From positions 62,001 through 126,000 of the forward strand of contig NBIV01000175.1 of assembly GCA_003194525.1 (NCBI GenBank): a stretch of DNA of 64,000 nt, read 5' to 3'. This DNA is from Gracilariopsis chorda (taxonomy: Eukaryota; Rhodophyta; Florideophyceae; Gracilariales; Gracilariaceae). The first letter of the stretch is position 1. Each line of letters opens with the position of its first letter. The translations under genes and the position numbers were made by a program. The notes below the pieces were generated by a model that was given only the letters and a program-made list of their open reading frames with translations, did not search any database and was not told the origin of the DNA. Below are positions 33,582-46,159 of the stretch, piece by piece.

Positions 33582-35107
33582 ATGGCACTATTGTGTCGAT
33601 CTCAGCCAGTCTTGCCGTTGTACATATCTAACACCGCGTTAATCCGTCCTTCTCAGCGCCTTCAACAGCGAACTTTTCTACACCCAGCGGTCTCGGTGGT
33701 TCAAACTCCAATCAACCAGCAGGGCGTCTTTACCGAAGCCCCATGGCTTTATCTACAATCTGTGGGAGACAAAGATCCCATCAACCACTATGTTCTGGTA
33801 GTGCAACTGCCCGATGGACTCCCATTTCATGTGGTTGACACCGACGATTGGCTCGTGCACTGTACGCTTCCGGACAGCGTGACAGCGCGATTTGGAAACC
33901 AGCGCATGAACGAATCGCATGTCCGCTTCACCAAGCTGATTTACCAGCGAGTGCGACGAATCATTGGAACTCTCCATCTAGAAGACACTCGGGAATTCGA
34001 CACATGGGTAGCTAGAACAAACAGTGAAGCGTAAGCCTACGAATTAGCACTCGGAGAAATCCGAAGTAACTGATGGCAGGGTATTCGCAGTGTGTGACAG
34101 GAAGCCCTGTGTTTCCAACAACCACTGCTTTGCGCGAAATTCCGGTATCTTCGCAAAAGCAACATCACCCTCTGGGAGTTCTCCCGTTGGGAACGCCGAA
34201 CCAGGTCCAGAATGGGGCATCTAGTCCCATATCGAATGGTTGGGGTTGATTCCGTCCGTCTGCTTCTCATGTTTGCCAATACGTTTCGATTCTAGGACAC
34301 TGGGCTGCGATCGAGTGCCCTCGTGGCTGCACGGTGGAGCTACCTCTAGTGCTGACATACTTAAAATCCCACCCAGTCAATGATCTGTATTCCGGACTCT
34401 GGGCGATGGCACTCACGGAATTCATCGCCACGATGGTGTTTTTCATCCTATGAGATGCGTATGACACCCACTGATTGTGGTACATGAGTCCAATGGCTTG
34501 TAGTTACGCGAGAAGTCTCGACCTTTCCGTCATGATTGGGTCACATGCTAAGCACGGGGATCTCGGTCACTTAATGGATTTTATCGACCAGGTTAGCTGG
34601 GATCTAGTTTCAGCTGAACATGTAGCACATGGGCGTTGCGCACGACAACGCGATTATTTTCCCGGACAGGGCGCAGAAGCTGGTGACTTCATATGGTATG
34701 ATCCATGGACGCGTCAACACGTGACATCCAATCAAGCTCGATACCTGTGACAGAATCCGCGTGCTCAGCTTTCCATTCAACTCACTGGCTACGTCTTCGA
34801 GCCGGAGGCCACGTCCATGGACTGCATCTTCGAAGAGGAAGACGTCGATTACCACAACAAGCCGTACGAGATGGAGACGGATGGTCCGGCGCCTCAAAAG
34901 AACATCCCGGAAGTACCGCAACCTTCACGCCTAGGTTATCAGCAACCTCAGCAAAGTACAGCCGAGAACGAGGCCGAAGCTGAGTTGCTGAGGTGGATCA
35001 TCGAGGATGCCAGCATTCCACCAAGCCCAGTTCGTGGCGATCGTCAGCAAATGCTTGGGCTCCTGCGCCAAAATCTGGGACAGCACCCAACGGACCCAAG
35101 CGTATGA
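33582..35107 (+). pseudogene. Antisense coding region in the chromovirus 3' end
   Basis: Plus-strand, opposite to the element's genes. 33582-34034 is open for 150 codons (QSVGDKDPINHYVLVVQLPD; VTARFGNQRMNESHVRFTKL). A second phase runs from about 34270 to 35107 with only a few stops (SWDLVSAEHVAHGRCARQRD; YVFEPEATSMDCIFEEEDVD). No domain recognised. Its position between the chromodomain and the 3' LTR, and its orientation, recall the antisense ORFs of some plant Ty3/gypsy elements (Grande1, Retand). Alternatively it is a separate nested element. Confidence 0.5.
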
Positions 35108-35339
35108 GCGTGTACCTGCAGCATCTTCATCGCAAAGCATTTTGTACCGGGGCTATGATCATCCCTGACCAATTTTAGTTTCCTCTCAATTTTTATAGCA
35201 CTGTGTTCAGTGTTTACTTCTACTCCGTGATCAGGAGCATTCTCTTCCGTTCCTGCTTGGTGTTCCATATTTCTCATGTATAGCATGTCAATTAACAGCC
35301 CGATGAGAGCGTCAATCAGATTTGCTAGTAACGGCAGTT

Positions 35340-35505
35340 TCTTCCTTCGATGATAGAGTGCCACATGCCACCGAGTAAGATTCGTGATAGATTCCCAAGT
35401 GTCCGCTTCCGGCGGGTAGCCGTACCATCGCACTCGATATGGCATCTTGAATTTATCCTCGTCTGGAGCGTTACCAACAATGCGGTCGATGACGTACTCC
35501 TGCAC
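35340..35505 (-). pseudogene. Chromodomain of the chromovirus integrase
   Basis: Reads YVIDRIVGNAPDEDKFKMPY, then RVRWYGYPPEADTWESITNL and a WHVALYHRRKK tail: the standard chromodomain core (YxVExIL...YLVKWKGY...TWEP). It targets integration to modified chromatin in chromoviruses. The frame continues to 35044 with sequence that is not part of the domain. Confidence 0.85.
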
Positions 35506-36191
35506 GCCTTAGCGTGTCGGTGCGTTCGAGGGTTCTACACCCATTGAGAGGTTCTGGCTTTCCATGGACGTCCGTGTGTCCTTAGACATTTCCGGGCTCT
35601 TCCCACTTGGACTTGAATTTTGGAGGATCAGAACGAGGTGGAGAGGACGAATCCCTTGTGCTTACTGTACGCCTCGGTAGTTCCTCTTCAGGAAGGTCTG
35701 TTTTGTTCAACTTTAGCTCGGGGTCGCCTCAGGATGAAGCAGTATCGGGAGTAACCGGTTAATTTTTGGCAATGACCTCTCAGGTCTTTTCCGGTTGGTC
35801 CCCAAACGCGGGGTACGCACTCACGATCTTTTCCCTTTGGAGTTCCTTCTCAATCTGAGGTGGGCCTACTTTTCACTTTTCGTGATGCTGTGATCGCCGG
35901 TTACGTCTTCTTCACAAGTTTTGGATGCTTACTGAGAACGCGCTTTCTGCGTGGATGTGGAACAGCGCTTGCGCCACCTTGAGCTGATCTATGAATGGTT
36001 TCCTCGGGATTTACTGGTGTCAAGTCGCGCGTGGCGGCGCCAGCAGCTGCCCTTGTCTGCAGGATGCTTCCCACGTGGCCACGTCCTGCCAATATGCGAC
36101 GAAGAGCCCTGCTTACAGTGCCAGTGAGTGGCGGTTGTGCACCGGCTCGGCCGGGAGGTGGAAAATCCAATACTTCTGGACTGCTGATGGG

Positions 36192-39100
36192 TTACGACGC
36201 AACCCTCATCTCCATGAATACAAGGTCGAGGTCCTCTCGCTGTGCAGCAATGGTTTGTACCTGAGTTCTGTGTCGGGCAGGATCGGGAGCTGCCATGACA
36301 CGATGGAGTGAAATTCGGGGAAGGTCATCGTCTCTACGGATCAAAATCATTTCGGAGTCTTCCTCGATGATTTGGAACGGACCAAATGCCGCTGGGGATA
36401 GCTTTTGCCTCCTTCGGAGCTCTCTCTTTCCCTGGGATGTCGTCCCGTCTGGACGTTGAAAACGCACAAAAACGTGAACGCCTACCTGCAGATCCGGAAT
36501 CATAGGGCGCAGGCTGGCGTCATAGTTCTGCTTTTCAGCGGATCTCGGCAATTTCTATTTCTCTTTCTGCCTGCTCCGCGCGTCTCCTTAGGTCGTCCCT
36601 TCCCTTCAGGTGGTTTTCAGCCGCTCTTGGGGGGTCAGATTCGCTGTCTTCTTCCAACTTCAAGGGTAGCGCCGGCGAACGTCGAGATAGAACCCGCTCG
36701 AATGGAGCGATCTTCGTAATCGAATGGACCTGCGTGGTGTAGGCGTAGCAAAGTGTAACTGTGTAGAGAGTTCCATCTTTTGGGCTTTTGGGTGGTCCCT
36801 GATATAGTTCCAAAAAGCGGCAATACTTGTGTGATTAAAACGCTAAACCGCCTGTCGGTTTGTTCGTGGTATGTCGTAGTAAACAAGTTCTTCACGAAGA
36901 GGATGCGGCATGTATCTTGGAAGAACTTCGCAACCAATTGCTTCCCATTATCTGATAGCAGATTAAACGGCGAGTCATACACAGAAACCCACTCCCTCAT
37001 AAACTCTTGTGCGATAACGGCAGCCAAGATCCGCTTAAGCGGGCCTGTTTGGGTTAGCTTCGAGAATCGATCCGTAATTACCAATAATTACTTACTTCCT
37101 GGCTTTGCACAAACCAGTTCACCCAAAATGTCGATGCTGACCTACTACAAAGGCGCTTTTGCCAGAAATAGTTTCAGTAACCGTTTTCTTTTCCACAACT
37201 TGATGCGATTTTTCGTGCATGACGTGCACAGCCTTGCCGTAGCATAGCAATTCATCCCCATTGCTGGCCAATATAGGTCCCTTCTGAGCTTTTGATAGAG
37301 CTTAGTTCCACTTGGATGTCCAGATAACTGGAAGTAATGAACTAGGTGCAAAACGCGACTCTTTAAAACGTGTGGAATCACGATTTTATCCGATAGTTCG
37401 ACAGTGCGAACTAGTACTCCTTGTCCATCAAGACAAAAAGTTAACCCTTGCCCCCGTTAGGATGGGAGCCTACTGAAGTGCATAAGTCGTCTACGAGTTG
37501 CTCACCAAGGAGATCTTCGTACGAGATATGCTCGAGCTGTTTTGACGGGTCCGTGTTGGTGGACTGCGCTAACAATAGGTCCAAAGTGAGGTTTTCATCG
37601 TTTATAGACGGATGGGTTTTTCCTAATGTATTTAGCAGCAAAAGCGCGTCTGTGTGCACATGGGAACGTCACTTCTTGTACTTGACATCGAAGTCAAATT
37701 ATGAAAGGCGTGAGTGCCAGTGCATTAAGCTTAAAAAGAGGTCAGAGATTGAAAGCTTACAGCGGAGGCAAGAATGATGCCTTTTGACGGTGGATTGTAC
37801 CCTCAGAAGGTAAGGAAGGAGCCTGGTGAGACCCCATACCACAGAAAGGCCTTCCTTTTAAAACAAAGGGTAGTTGCGTTCCGCTGTTTGCAATGAACTT
37901 GAAAAATAGCCAATTGGTTTCCGTTTACTGTCAGCATAGACCAAAAATATTGCCCAGTCCATCTGGTACTCATTTGTGTCGGTATTGACAACAACGTAAG
38001 GGAACACGAGTCTGGGGAGGGCCAGTATCGGTGCTGATACCATACTTCCTTTAGGCGTTCGAAGGCGTCCGTATCGGCTGGTCCGAATTCGTTCAACTGC
38101 GTTGAGTGGTTTTTCTTTTACGTTTAAAGAGGGGGCGATATTCTAGTAGCGCAGAACAAACCGTCGGCATACGTTACACAGGCCAAGATAAGCACGGAGT
38201 TGTGTTTTTGTCCCGAGAGGGACCGCCTTGCGAATTGCCCCAGTCAAGGCCTCTTCCTTCTTTATTCGTCGTAATTTGATCAGTTGTTCAAGCTACCGGA
38301 CCTTATCCGCAACCAATTTGCATTTCTTGAGATTCAAGGTGATTCCAGCTTCCTGGAGCGTGTTGGGTAATAGCTAAACGACCCTGAAATTGTCTCCGAT
38401 GTTCTTACTGAAAACGATGAGGTCATCAAGATAGGCCAAGGAGGTCTTCCACTTGTACACTCACAACATAATATTTTTAACACGTTGGCACATGGTAGGA
38501 GCATTTTTGAGTCTAAAAAGCATTCGTTTGAGTCGGTAGAGACCGGCGTGGCAGAAAAAGGCCGTTCTGTCACGGTGTTCTTTAGCCATAGGTACTTGCC
38601 AGTAACCGCAACTGGCGTCAAGTGTAGTGAATATCGTGGCATCACTTAAGCTATCGATGCACTCACACATTCTTGGTATTTGGTAAATGTCCCGAACAGT
38701 TGCTGTGCCCAGCGTCCGGTGATCCAAGCAGAAGCGTAGTGATCCATCGGCCTTGGGTGCCATAATAAATGAGGATGCCCAGGCTGACTGAGCTGGCTCG
38801 ATGACCGCTTTCTCCAGCATCGCGTCCACCTTCTGCTGCTCAATTTCCCGCGTTCGAGGACCCAACATGTAAAGATGTTGAGCTATGTGCCTTTTGCCCA
38901 GAGCGAGATTAATATGGTGTTCAGTGGCCACGATATAACCCAGTCTTCAACTCTACATAGAGGAATACTTTTGAAAGAACCTGCCTAAGCGTTACCGGTG
39001 TTGTTACGATACATGGGAAAGGTCCAAGTCAACAATGAACCATGGTAACTCTCCGGCCTTCCAGTTCTCTTGTGACGTTAGCTACTCTTCTTTTGCCGTT

Positions 39101-39740
39101 TCCAGGGACTGTATTTCAGCTGGTAACGAGGTACTCAAAACTCTCGCTAAGAAAGTATGCGTCGGCACCTCGGAGGCTGCATCTGAGCAACGCTGTTAGC
39201 GGCAAGTATACCATTACGTTCGTATGTACGAGACCGAGCCTGACTATCGATGAAGTCATGGAGCTGAGTGGTTACCGTAACCCATGTTTGAGATTCTGGA
39301 GGTATTTCTACTCCACGTGCAGTGTTGATCTTTGGAGATGTTCTCCTGCTCCTCCCAGCATTCTGGAAAGGTGGTAAGGGCACTGAAAGTGAAGCCAGCC
39401 TCATCGGTTTCTGAACGATTGAGAAGGTGCTTCCATTCTCCATCTCCACTTCCGGGGAACTATTGCTTCTACTAAGATGTCACAGTAATCGCATCCACCA
39501 ACACCTTTGGCAGCCAATATGGCACAGACAATGAGTTCCAATATGAGAACATGGCTTTATAATCAAACAGCAAGTCGAATTGTGCCCAAATTATCAAGGG
39601 GCTTCTTCTTTGCATCCTGGATATCCGGTAGTGGTCTGCATTGTATTCTGGTTCGATCAAAAGGGCTGAGTTCAGATACCTTGATAAAATTCGGTCCTGC
39701 GCTGGTATCCAATATCGCAAGACGTCGTTACAGTAAGTGT
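36192..39740 (-). pseudogene. Chromovirus pol: protease, RT, RNase H, integrase
   Basis: Broken polyprotein. Protease: AILDTSAGPNFIKVSEL near 39720-39670 (DTGA-type). RT: VIEPAQSAWASSFIMAPKAD, SLRFCLDHRTLG and TTLDASCGYWQVPM (38931-38461), with the catalytic YLDD just downstream at 38423-38434 in another frame. RNase H: NTDTNEYQMDWAIF and FSSSLQTAERNYPLF (38043-37858). Integrase: HHCC finger with HYFQLSGHPSGTKLYQKLRR...CTSC (37381-37145), core VITDRFSKLTQT and LLSDNGKQLVAKFF, and a tail with FGPFQIIEEDSEMILIRR (GPY/F module, 36551-36192). The integrase Glu block after YHEQTD is disrupted. Multiple frameshifts and stops; not functional. Confidence 0.88.
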
Positions 39741-40705
39741 CGATCGGTGCTGATATCTGCGTAGACCTTATGTGTATGTTTTGCCATAACCATAATGGGG
39801 TCAATCAGTCCCCCACATCACTGCTATCGTCGCCATGATGGACTTAGTTTGCAGTTAAACTGGGTTTGGGATGCAGTAAATCCGGAATTTCCTGGCCTAA
39901 GGAGAACCTTTGGCTCCCATACCGGGGAGTGAAGAAGACACTTCTCGTCAGCCACCACATTGAAATCGAGCTCTGCCGACTCCCCTGAGGCTCCTTCCGT
40001 TACATACCCGAATGCTTTTGTTTCTCTTTCGCCATGGTGGTTGCAGGCAAACTGCGTGACGGATGAGTCTCTGGTACTTCAGTGTAAAGCGCCGCAGTTA
40101 TTTTTTTTATACTGTATAGATCCACTGCAACAAATCCCTTAGCTTTCTAATACATCGTCGCTGGTATATGAGTTCGTTCAGCTTCGGGCAAAGCCGCGTA
40201 ATTTGCGATAACAGCGTGCAAATTCCTTGCAGGAAGAGTTCATTCAACTGCCATATTGGTGGCGTCCGTAGCACACATAAAACGGTATGTCTTCTGGTCA
40301 TAGGCGATAGTGAGTATAACATTGGTTAACAGCACGGCTATCTATCTATCAAGGCTTGCTTGGCTTGACCCCTCGGTGTGGGGGTGCCGTCACTGCGTAT
40401 GGTGGTCGCCTTCTCTTCATAATGGGAAATTGCGAACCTTCCGAAGGCCTAACTGTGGTACGCAATTCCATCGTTGGAACCTATGAGTCTGGATAGTCCA
40501 GGTACTATATTGCTTTCTCCGGCGTGTCCCTCTCATCCAGGTATAGAGATGACGAATAAGTAAAATTCTCGGTGCGCTTCTCATACTGCAATTTTATGGT
40601 CTCGGGCGTTTGTGTACGGGCTGGGCCATCCTTTTATGCCACGCAAGCCATTAATAAGCATTGTTGTCTGCGGGGGCGAACTCCAACGCCTTCGTCTCGT
40701 CGGAA

Positions 40706-41807
40706 CTATACTACTTCCATGAAAATCATGTTACAATGCATTTCTCGTGGTCTGGCGACCAAAGTCTTTATAACCAGATCCATTCCGTTCAAGAATAGCT
40801 TCATCTTCTCGTCAGTCGAGTGAAAACTTCCACACCTAGTAGCAGCCCTATTCAACCGAGACTTGAACTCCACGTCCTTATCTCCAGGTTTCTGGGTAAC
40901 ATCCCCGAGCTTTAGCATAGCCTTTCAAGTGCGGCTCGACGTCGCTTAATTTCGCGCAGAAAGTGCACAGCTTCTGGCCGGTTGGTGACTCCACCTTCTA
41001 CCACGGTTAGAGACCGGACACGGCGCCATTCTGGTCCAGGGCAAATACTGTCATTAAATGTAGTTTGGTAACATATGCTTGAGCTTCAGTCACTACTCAC
41101 ATATCCCATTCGGTCAGAAACCGAGAAAGAAAGTCAAAGATAAGGATGGGGTCCTTTCCATCAAATATGAGATCACTCATACCAACTTTAAGCCTCTTAA
41201 TCTGATCCATTACACTACCTGCTTCACGACTTGTTCGCTGCACCTTCCGCACTTTCAGACGGTAGAAGCGATAGTCAATGATCCTCCGATATACCTTATT
41301 CTTGCATGAGAGCATCTTCCGTGCCTTCTTGGACGGGTACTTCTTGCAGCGTACGCAAGCAGCAGTACTGCGTCTTTTCTTACTCTGTGTACGAGAATCT
41401 TCGTCACTGGACATAGCCTGTGATGCGTCTTTCTCATATTCTTCTGACCCAGAGCAATCGAGCTCCGAGTCCTCGACATCATCCGGATCTGAGTCTGAGG
41501 CGGGCTTTCGAAACTTCGTATGCTTTGTCTTTTACTTCTCCGAACGGGATTTACCAGGAGTAGGTGGTTCGGCATCGATCTCGATCGGACTGGTAGCAGG
41601 GATCTGTGTATAAACCATAGCTTCTAGCCTTTCCAGGCGAGGGTTGACACGCATGACAACCTTCTCCACGTTGATGGGCATTTCCGGTAGTAACCTGGAG
41701 GCATTTTCTTGTAGCTCCATCAATTGGGTCAGATCCCCTCGACTCATCCGAAATGTTGCAGTCATTTGCGCGCTTTCACTCTGGGTCACCAGTGCATGGT
41801 GATTCAC
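40706..41807 (-). pseudogene. Chromovirus gag remnant
   Basis: Pieces in three frames: an N-terminal acidic/helical part (41807-41532), a Lys/Arg-rich part with CVRCKKYPSKKARKMLSCKN (41414-41097) leading to MSDLIFDGKDPILIFDFLSRF, the capsid-like 'FDG...FL' motif, then GDKDVEFKSRLNRAATRCGS and STDEKMKLFLNGM (40918-40706), typical of retrotransposon gag. About 1 kb downstream toward the protease is too decayed to read. Confidence 0.65.
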
Positions 41808-42370
41808 ACGTAGGCGTCTAGCGACCTAGTCAGCGCAGCGAGCAGCATCCCCATTTCTGTGATATGGGTTCTGTGTCATCCCGAATCATTTCGGAGACGT
41901 TGCACTGTTTGTAGCCTGGTCTCTGATGAAGGTCCTGCGGGGCTTGCACCTCTTCGCACACCTGTGGTTTGACTGGTCTCCGTGGCCAGTACATCAGCTT
42001 CCACTGGGACGGCGTTTGTCTACTAGGCTATTGATCTGATAGCTTGCCTAACAAGGCGGTTCCCAGCTTCCACCGAAGTGGGTAGCCCTTCAATTTGTGA
42101 AGGTTGTGCAGAAGGACCATGCTGTCCGGAACTCAAACGAGTACAAGTCTGGACCATTCCAGGTATCTTATGTACAACAATTGCAGCAAATGTCCAGTCT
42201 TCTAAGAGTCACGTTATTATAATCCTTGTAGCCATAGCGAGTAGTATAGAACTCGAAATGGGGCTGATACCAGGCAATAAACTCGAGATGACTCTTTTCG
42301 CTTCTGTAATCGGAGTACCACTTTGTATCACAAAATCAAAGTCAACGATATCTTCTAGATTGGGAGAACC

Positions 42371-44003
42371 GAATTTCGGTATCAAAAGTATTCCTTTTGA
42401 GTCACTTTGTATCTGGCAGTGATCCGCAAAAAAACCTTACAGGTAGGGTTGCCGCTTGCAGTGGCAGAGTCTTATAGATATATCGAACGACTGTAGCGCG
42501 ATTATAAACTTTATCACGGGTAAACGAGTAGCGCGATTGGTGTGCTTGGATGGGCACGGGACACTGCAATTCACTAACTAAATTTGGAAATCCGAGTGAG
42601 GTTCCAAGAATAGAGGCTTGGGTTCATGCTCGTGTGCCTGTCAGCTTAATGAAGATGTCCAAATGTCAGTGACTAGCTACTGCGCGGACAGCCTCCCTTA
42701 CCTGCTGATAGTCATAAAATATGTAGATATTCTAGACGTGTCCACCGTGGCAACCACTTACTGTGCAAAAGTCAAATTAGTGGTGAGATCCACATATAAA
42801 TGGCACTGTAGCGCAATGCGCTACTCATGAGACCCGCCGCTATCAGCGGAGCAAACAGCAGGCAAAACTTGGTAGGAAGAGCCAAGCAGGTCCAGAATAT
42901 TCCGAATCCCTGGCTCGGTTCTACACTTCCGACGGAAGTACGATTACTGAGCGATGCCCATAGCTACCAAAAGAACAAGCGCCTAATAGACGTACAACAA
43001 AAATGTGTCGGGCTTGGCATAAGACCACTAGAACCACAGCGAACTTTGCCTGGCGACAGAAAACATGAGAACAGCCTCGAGATTGGACCAGTGCCCGGAC
43101 GAAAGCCTACGCCTAAATCTCCTACTAAGCTTCGATCGAATACCATACGTGTGCCACCAGGAGAGCATGGTATCCATGACATTGCGCCAGAGCCCAGAAT
43201 TGTACGTCTGCTACGGCTGCACCTTCTGGCACTCGAAGTGAGCGATGCTCACTAACCAGGGTTCGCGTTTCACCCAAGTATGGGGGTCGATACAATAGTG
43301 CGGCTGTCTACTCAGACAGCACGGTTGCCAGGAGCCCAACGGGAAAAGCGACAGCGCAACGAGTACTATTGGCGGCGGAAGGCCGGTAGCGACGAGGACT
43401 GAACGGGTAATACGCGGCGAGTGTGGGACCCAAGGTGGATCTCGACTATAGTTGCGCGAGCTATAGCCGGTTTGGTAGGCGTTTACACGGGAGTAAGGCC
43501 CCAAGGACTGGTGTTGAAATACTAGAACGGCAGTTCGGAAGCCATCAAGAGCTCGACTGGCTTTACTTAGAAGCTGGAGCGTGAGTTGAGCACACTAATA
43601 TGGCCGGGCGCTGGGACAGCTGTCCTAAAGTTAGTCTATTCTAATAAATAAAGTGCGTAGTGGTACAAGTGTACACGCGCCCGCGCGCGGCAGTCTACAA
43701 AGAACCAGTGCCACACTTGGACATGGCTACGCCTAATGGGTGCCAAGTGCAGGGCGGCAGTGCCGCCACAAACTAAAAAATTCAGGGCACCACCGTATAA
43801 AATAACAGTGTGGCTGCACCGTAATGGCTAGACCTCTGGCCTCTATATAAGGGCAAGGTCCACTGCGCTACAGGAACTTTCGCGTGCGCGCGCTAATAGC
43901 CCGTAAGGGTATTCCCAGTTACCCGGAATTACCTGCCTGGCATGAATTGTTTTCAGAGACTTAGGCAAAAACTGCACCTGGGATCACCGAATGACACCAT
44001 GCG
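42371..44003 (-). repeat. Chromovirus 5' LTR with ~1.06-kb extra segment
   Basis: Matches the 3' LTR at both ends but contains an additional 42839-43900 segment absent from it. No convincing tRNA primer-binding site was found next to it, consistent with decay. Confidence 0.68.
42839..43900. mobile_element. Possible 1.06-kb insertion in the 5' LTR
   Basis: Present in only one of the two LTRs. Ends GCTATCAGCG (left) and CGCTAATAGC (right) are inverted with one mismatch in 10. Contains a TATATAAG box near 43848 and a 142-codon plus frame (42827-43255) with no recognisable domain. No clean target duplication, so a deletion from the other LTR is an alternative. Confidence 0.4.
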
Positions 44004-44008
44004 CTACG

Positions 44009-44185
44009 TTGATCAGCTGGTAACACAATTTTCGGGAACATCTCCCGTGGTGTAACCCGAAGCCACCTCGGTTTTACACCCGAACACCGTGTTGTACATA
44101 GGGCCCTGTCGCTGAGTCTACCTCGTAAGAGAGCAAACCCGCAAAAACCTTGGGAGGATCTCCCGCCTAGGGATATTGCTCCACA
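44009..44185 (+). repeat. Repeat unit S5, second part
   Basis: Resumes S5 after the chromovirus (TTGATCAGCTGGTAACAC aligns with S6 AAGCGCTGGTAAACC) and ends TTGCTCCACA, followed by AGTGT (44186-44190), one mismatch from AGTAT before the first part. Total S5 length without the insert is about 1000 bp. Confidence 0.77.
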
Positions 44186-44279
44186 AGTGTGTCACAGCTG
44201 CCTTCTGAATCTGTACGTTTCGCATAACACACACACTTTCCTCTATATTGCGAACAATGCTACTACTCGTATTCAGTTA

Positions 44280-44812
44280 AAAACCGCTATGTTCGTTCCA
44301 CATTACCAACATATGTAGAACTGGCCGCATTCTTGATCTAAGTCGGAAGACCTACATGCAAAAGAACCGCATGTCAATTGGGGTTTCGCTCAAGTAATGT
44401 TAGGACAATAGTAACAGAATTGAACACGGCTCATTGCTATATATGTCAGAGCCACATCAGGTTTCTGGTTGAAGAAGAAGAGGAGGAAAGGCTGTGACAG
44501 GCGTTCAGGATTTAAGATGTCTGCAATGTTGTGTAGGAGTTGTAGATGGCACTCATATTAAGTGATTTCCATGACCAAAAGATCAGTACTACGATTACAG
44601 ATGCTACGAAGACTACCCAAGCGTAGTCATTTTTGCAATGGTGGCAGCATAGAGATAGTTTCTCCCGAGTGATATTGGGCACCCCAAAGTTCTTCGAGAA
44701 TCTTCCACATATTATCGATTGCCCTTAAAACACAAAATCTACCTGCTCAAGTGGTTAGGATAATATATGCCTGACCTGTTAATCGCAGATGTTCCAGTAC
44801 GTCCTTAATTGA
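44280..44812 (+). pseudogene. PIF/Harbinger transposase fossil
   Basis: Short decayed stretch in one frame with several stops: a helical THYVELAAFLI-like block, CCVGVVDGTHIK (first Asp of DDE_Tnp_4), DQYYDYRCYEDYPSVVIFAM, DIGHPKVLRESSTYYRLP and DLLIADVPV (second-Asp region). These are HARBI1-type landmarks, distinct in sequence from the element at 8152-10822. Enclosed between S5 and S6; the Glu region is missing. Confidence 0.7.
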
Positions 44813-44855
44813 TCGGAGACCATGCATTCAAGTTATATGTCAATATGGTCCAAAT

Positions 44856-45933
44856 TGCAAGTGCACGATGTAAACAAATGCGTGTGCGCATGCCCTCTGG
44901 AGGAGGTGAATCATAAGGATGACGTACCGACGTGGCATTGGCTCAACTCAAGTATGTTTAAACCCTTCGAATTTTGGGTGAAAGTCATGCAGAGCAATGC
45001 GTATGTGCATACCCTCAAGGCAATGTGGATCATGAATGATTCAGTACCCACGTGGCATCCGTTGAACTAAGAAATGAGTGGACCCTTGGAAAGTTTTGGG
45101 TGAAATGGGATATGAATTCTGTTTTGTATTTCTGGAACCTTCGTGCGTGATTTATATGATATCTGGAGTAATTGGATGCGTGGTAAGAGTATTCATGTTA
45201 TTCATGGCTAGCATGATTCAGAAGTGTTGTTTTGCGACATAGCCAGCCATGTCACTCAGTCACACAATCGTGTGGACTACACGTGTGGCATACTACAGTA
45301 GTAGTATTCTTAGTTTTATGATGACCCAATAGTAGTTAAGGGGGGACGGCCCTGGCTGGTCACCCTGAATTAGAGCTAAGCTGTGACTCGGCTCTGAATT
45401 TATCGCCTGCGCGAAGTGACCAACGCGTCTTCGAGTTTCACCGCGTTCTCTCTCATTATACTCACTCACAAAGTATCATGTAGAACCGCTGACCGGTCCT
45501 GCCTCGTAGGTTCGCCCAGTGTCAACTTTTATAACGTCTTGATTGCTTTCTGTTGTAGGAACAGATAATTATTCGACTCAGTATTGAGTTGGCCGTGCTG
45601 GCTGAATAAGCACCACCATCACCGTCGTGTGCTTTTCGGTTTTATGCATAACCCGTGGGGTTCTACTCCTCTCTCTGGTCTTTTCCCCCTTTTTTTATTT
45701 TTTCTTTGGACTCACCGTGGACTCGTACAACACTTTCAAAGACCTTTGCACTAAGTCAAAAGCGCTGGTAAACCGATTATTAATAACATTTTCGTCGGCA
45801 TAGCATTACGCCACCTCCGTTTTGCACCCCAATACCGTGTGGTACGGAGGGTCCTGTCATCGCGCCTACCACAAAGTAGAGCCAGGCCGTAAGAACCCCT
45901 AGTTAATATCCCTTCTAGGTCTATTGCTCTACA
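44856..45933 (+). repeat. Repeat unit S6 with internal tandem duplication
   Basis: About 1.08 kb starting TGCAAGTGCACG and ending TTGCTCTACA. It matches S5 from the GGATCATGAATGA block to the end. Its first part is a direct duplication of about 115 bases (about 44878-44990 and 44998-45105; both contain ACGTGGCAT and TTTTGGGTGAAA). No matching 5-bp duplication seen. Confidence 0.7.
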
Positions 45934-46159
45934 AAGCGTCACTGGACATTGTAATGTGCGAAAAGGGAAAGATAATAGAGACGAAGGCCAACGGAAGAAA
46001 ACTTTTGGAGAGTGAGATTTCTGACGAAATCTTGGCGTCGATGATAGTATCATGCTTTTGTAAATCATAATGCAAAGGTTTTAAGCATGCCTTGCGCATG
46101 AGAGTAAAGAGATTCATAGAAGCAGAAACCACATTACCTTTCCTATGGAGGATCTGCAC

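Larger units (their letters stand above)
32795..44003 (-). mobile_element. Ty3/gypsy chromovirus, full length but decayed
   Basis: About 11.2 kb on the minus strand, flanked by CTACG at 32790-32794 and 44004-44008. Order read 5' to 3' on the minus strand: LTR (44003-42371), gag (41.8-40.7 kb), protease (~39.7), RT (38.9-38.4), RNase H (38.1-37.8), integrase (37.4-36.2), chromodomain (35.5-35.3), an antisense coding region (35.1-33.6) and LTR (33355-32795). The gag-protease-RT-RNaseH-integrase-chromodomain order defines a chromovirus. Frameshifts and stops break every domain, so it cannot move on its own. It split repeat unit S5. Confidence 0.85.

Noticed and set aside
42827-43255. 142-codon ORF in the 5' LTR as a gene
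   Set aside because: No domain; starts outside the extra segment; composition ordinary. Left as part of the possible insertion.
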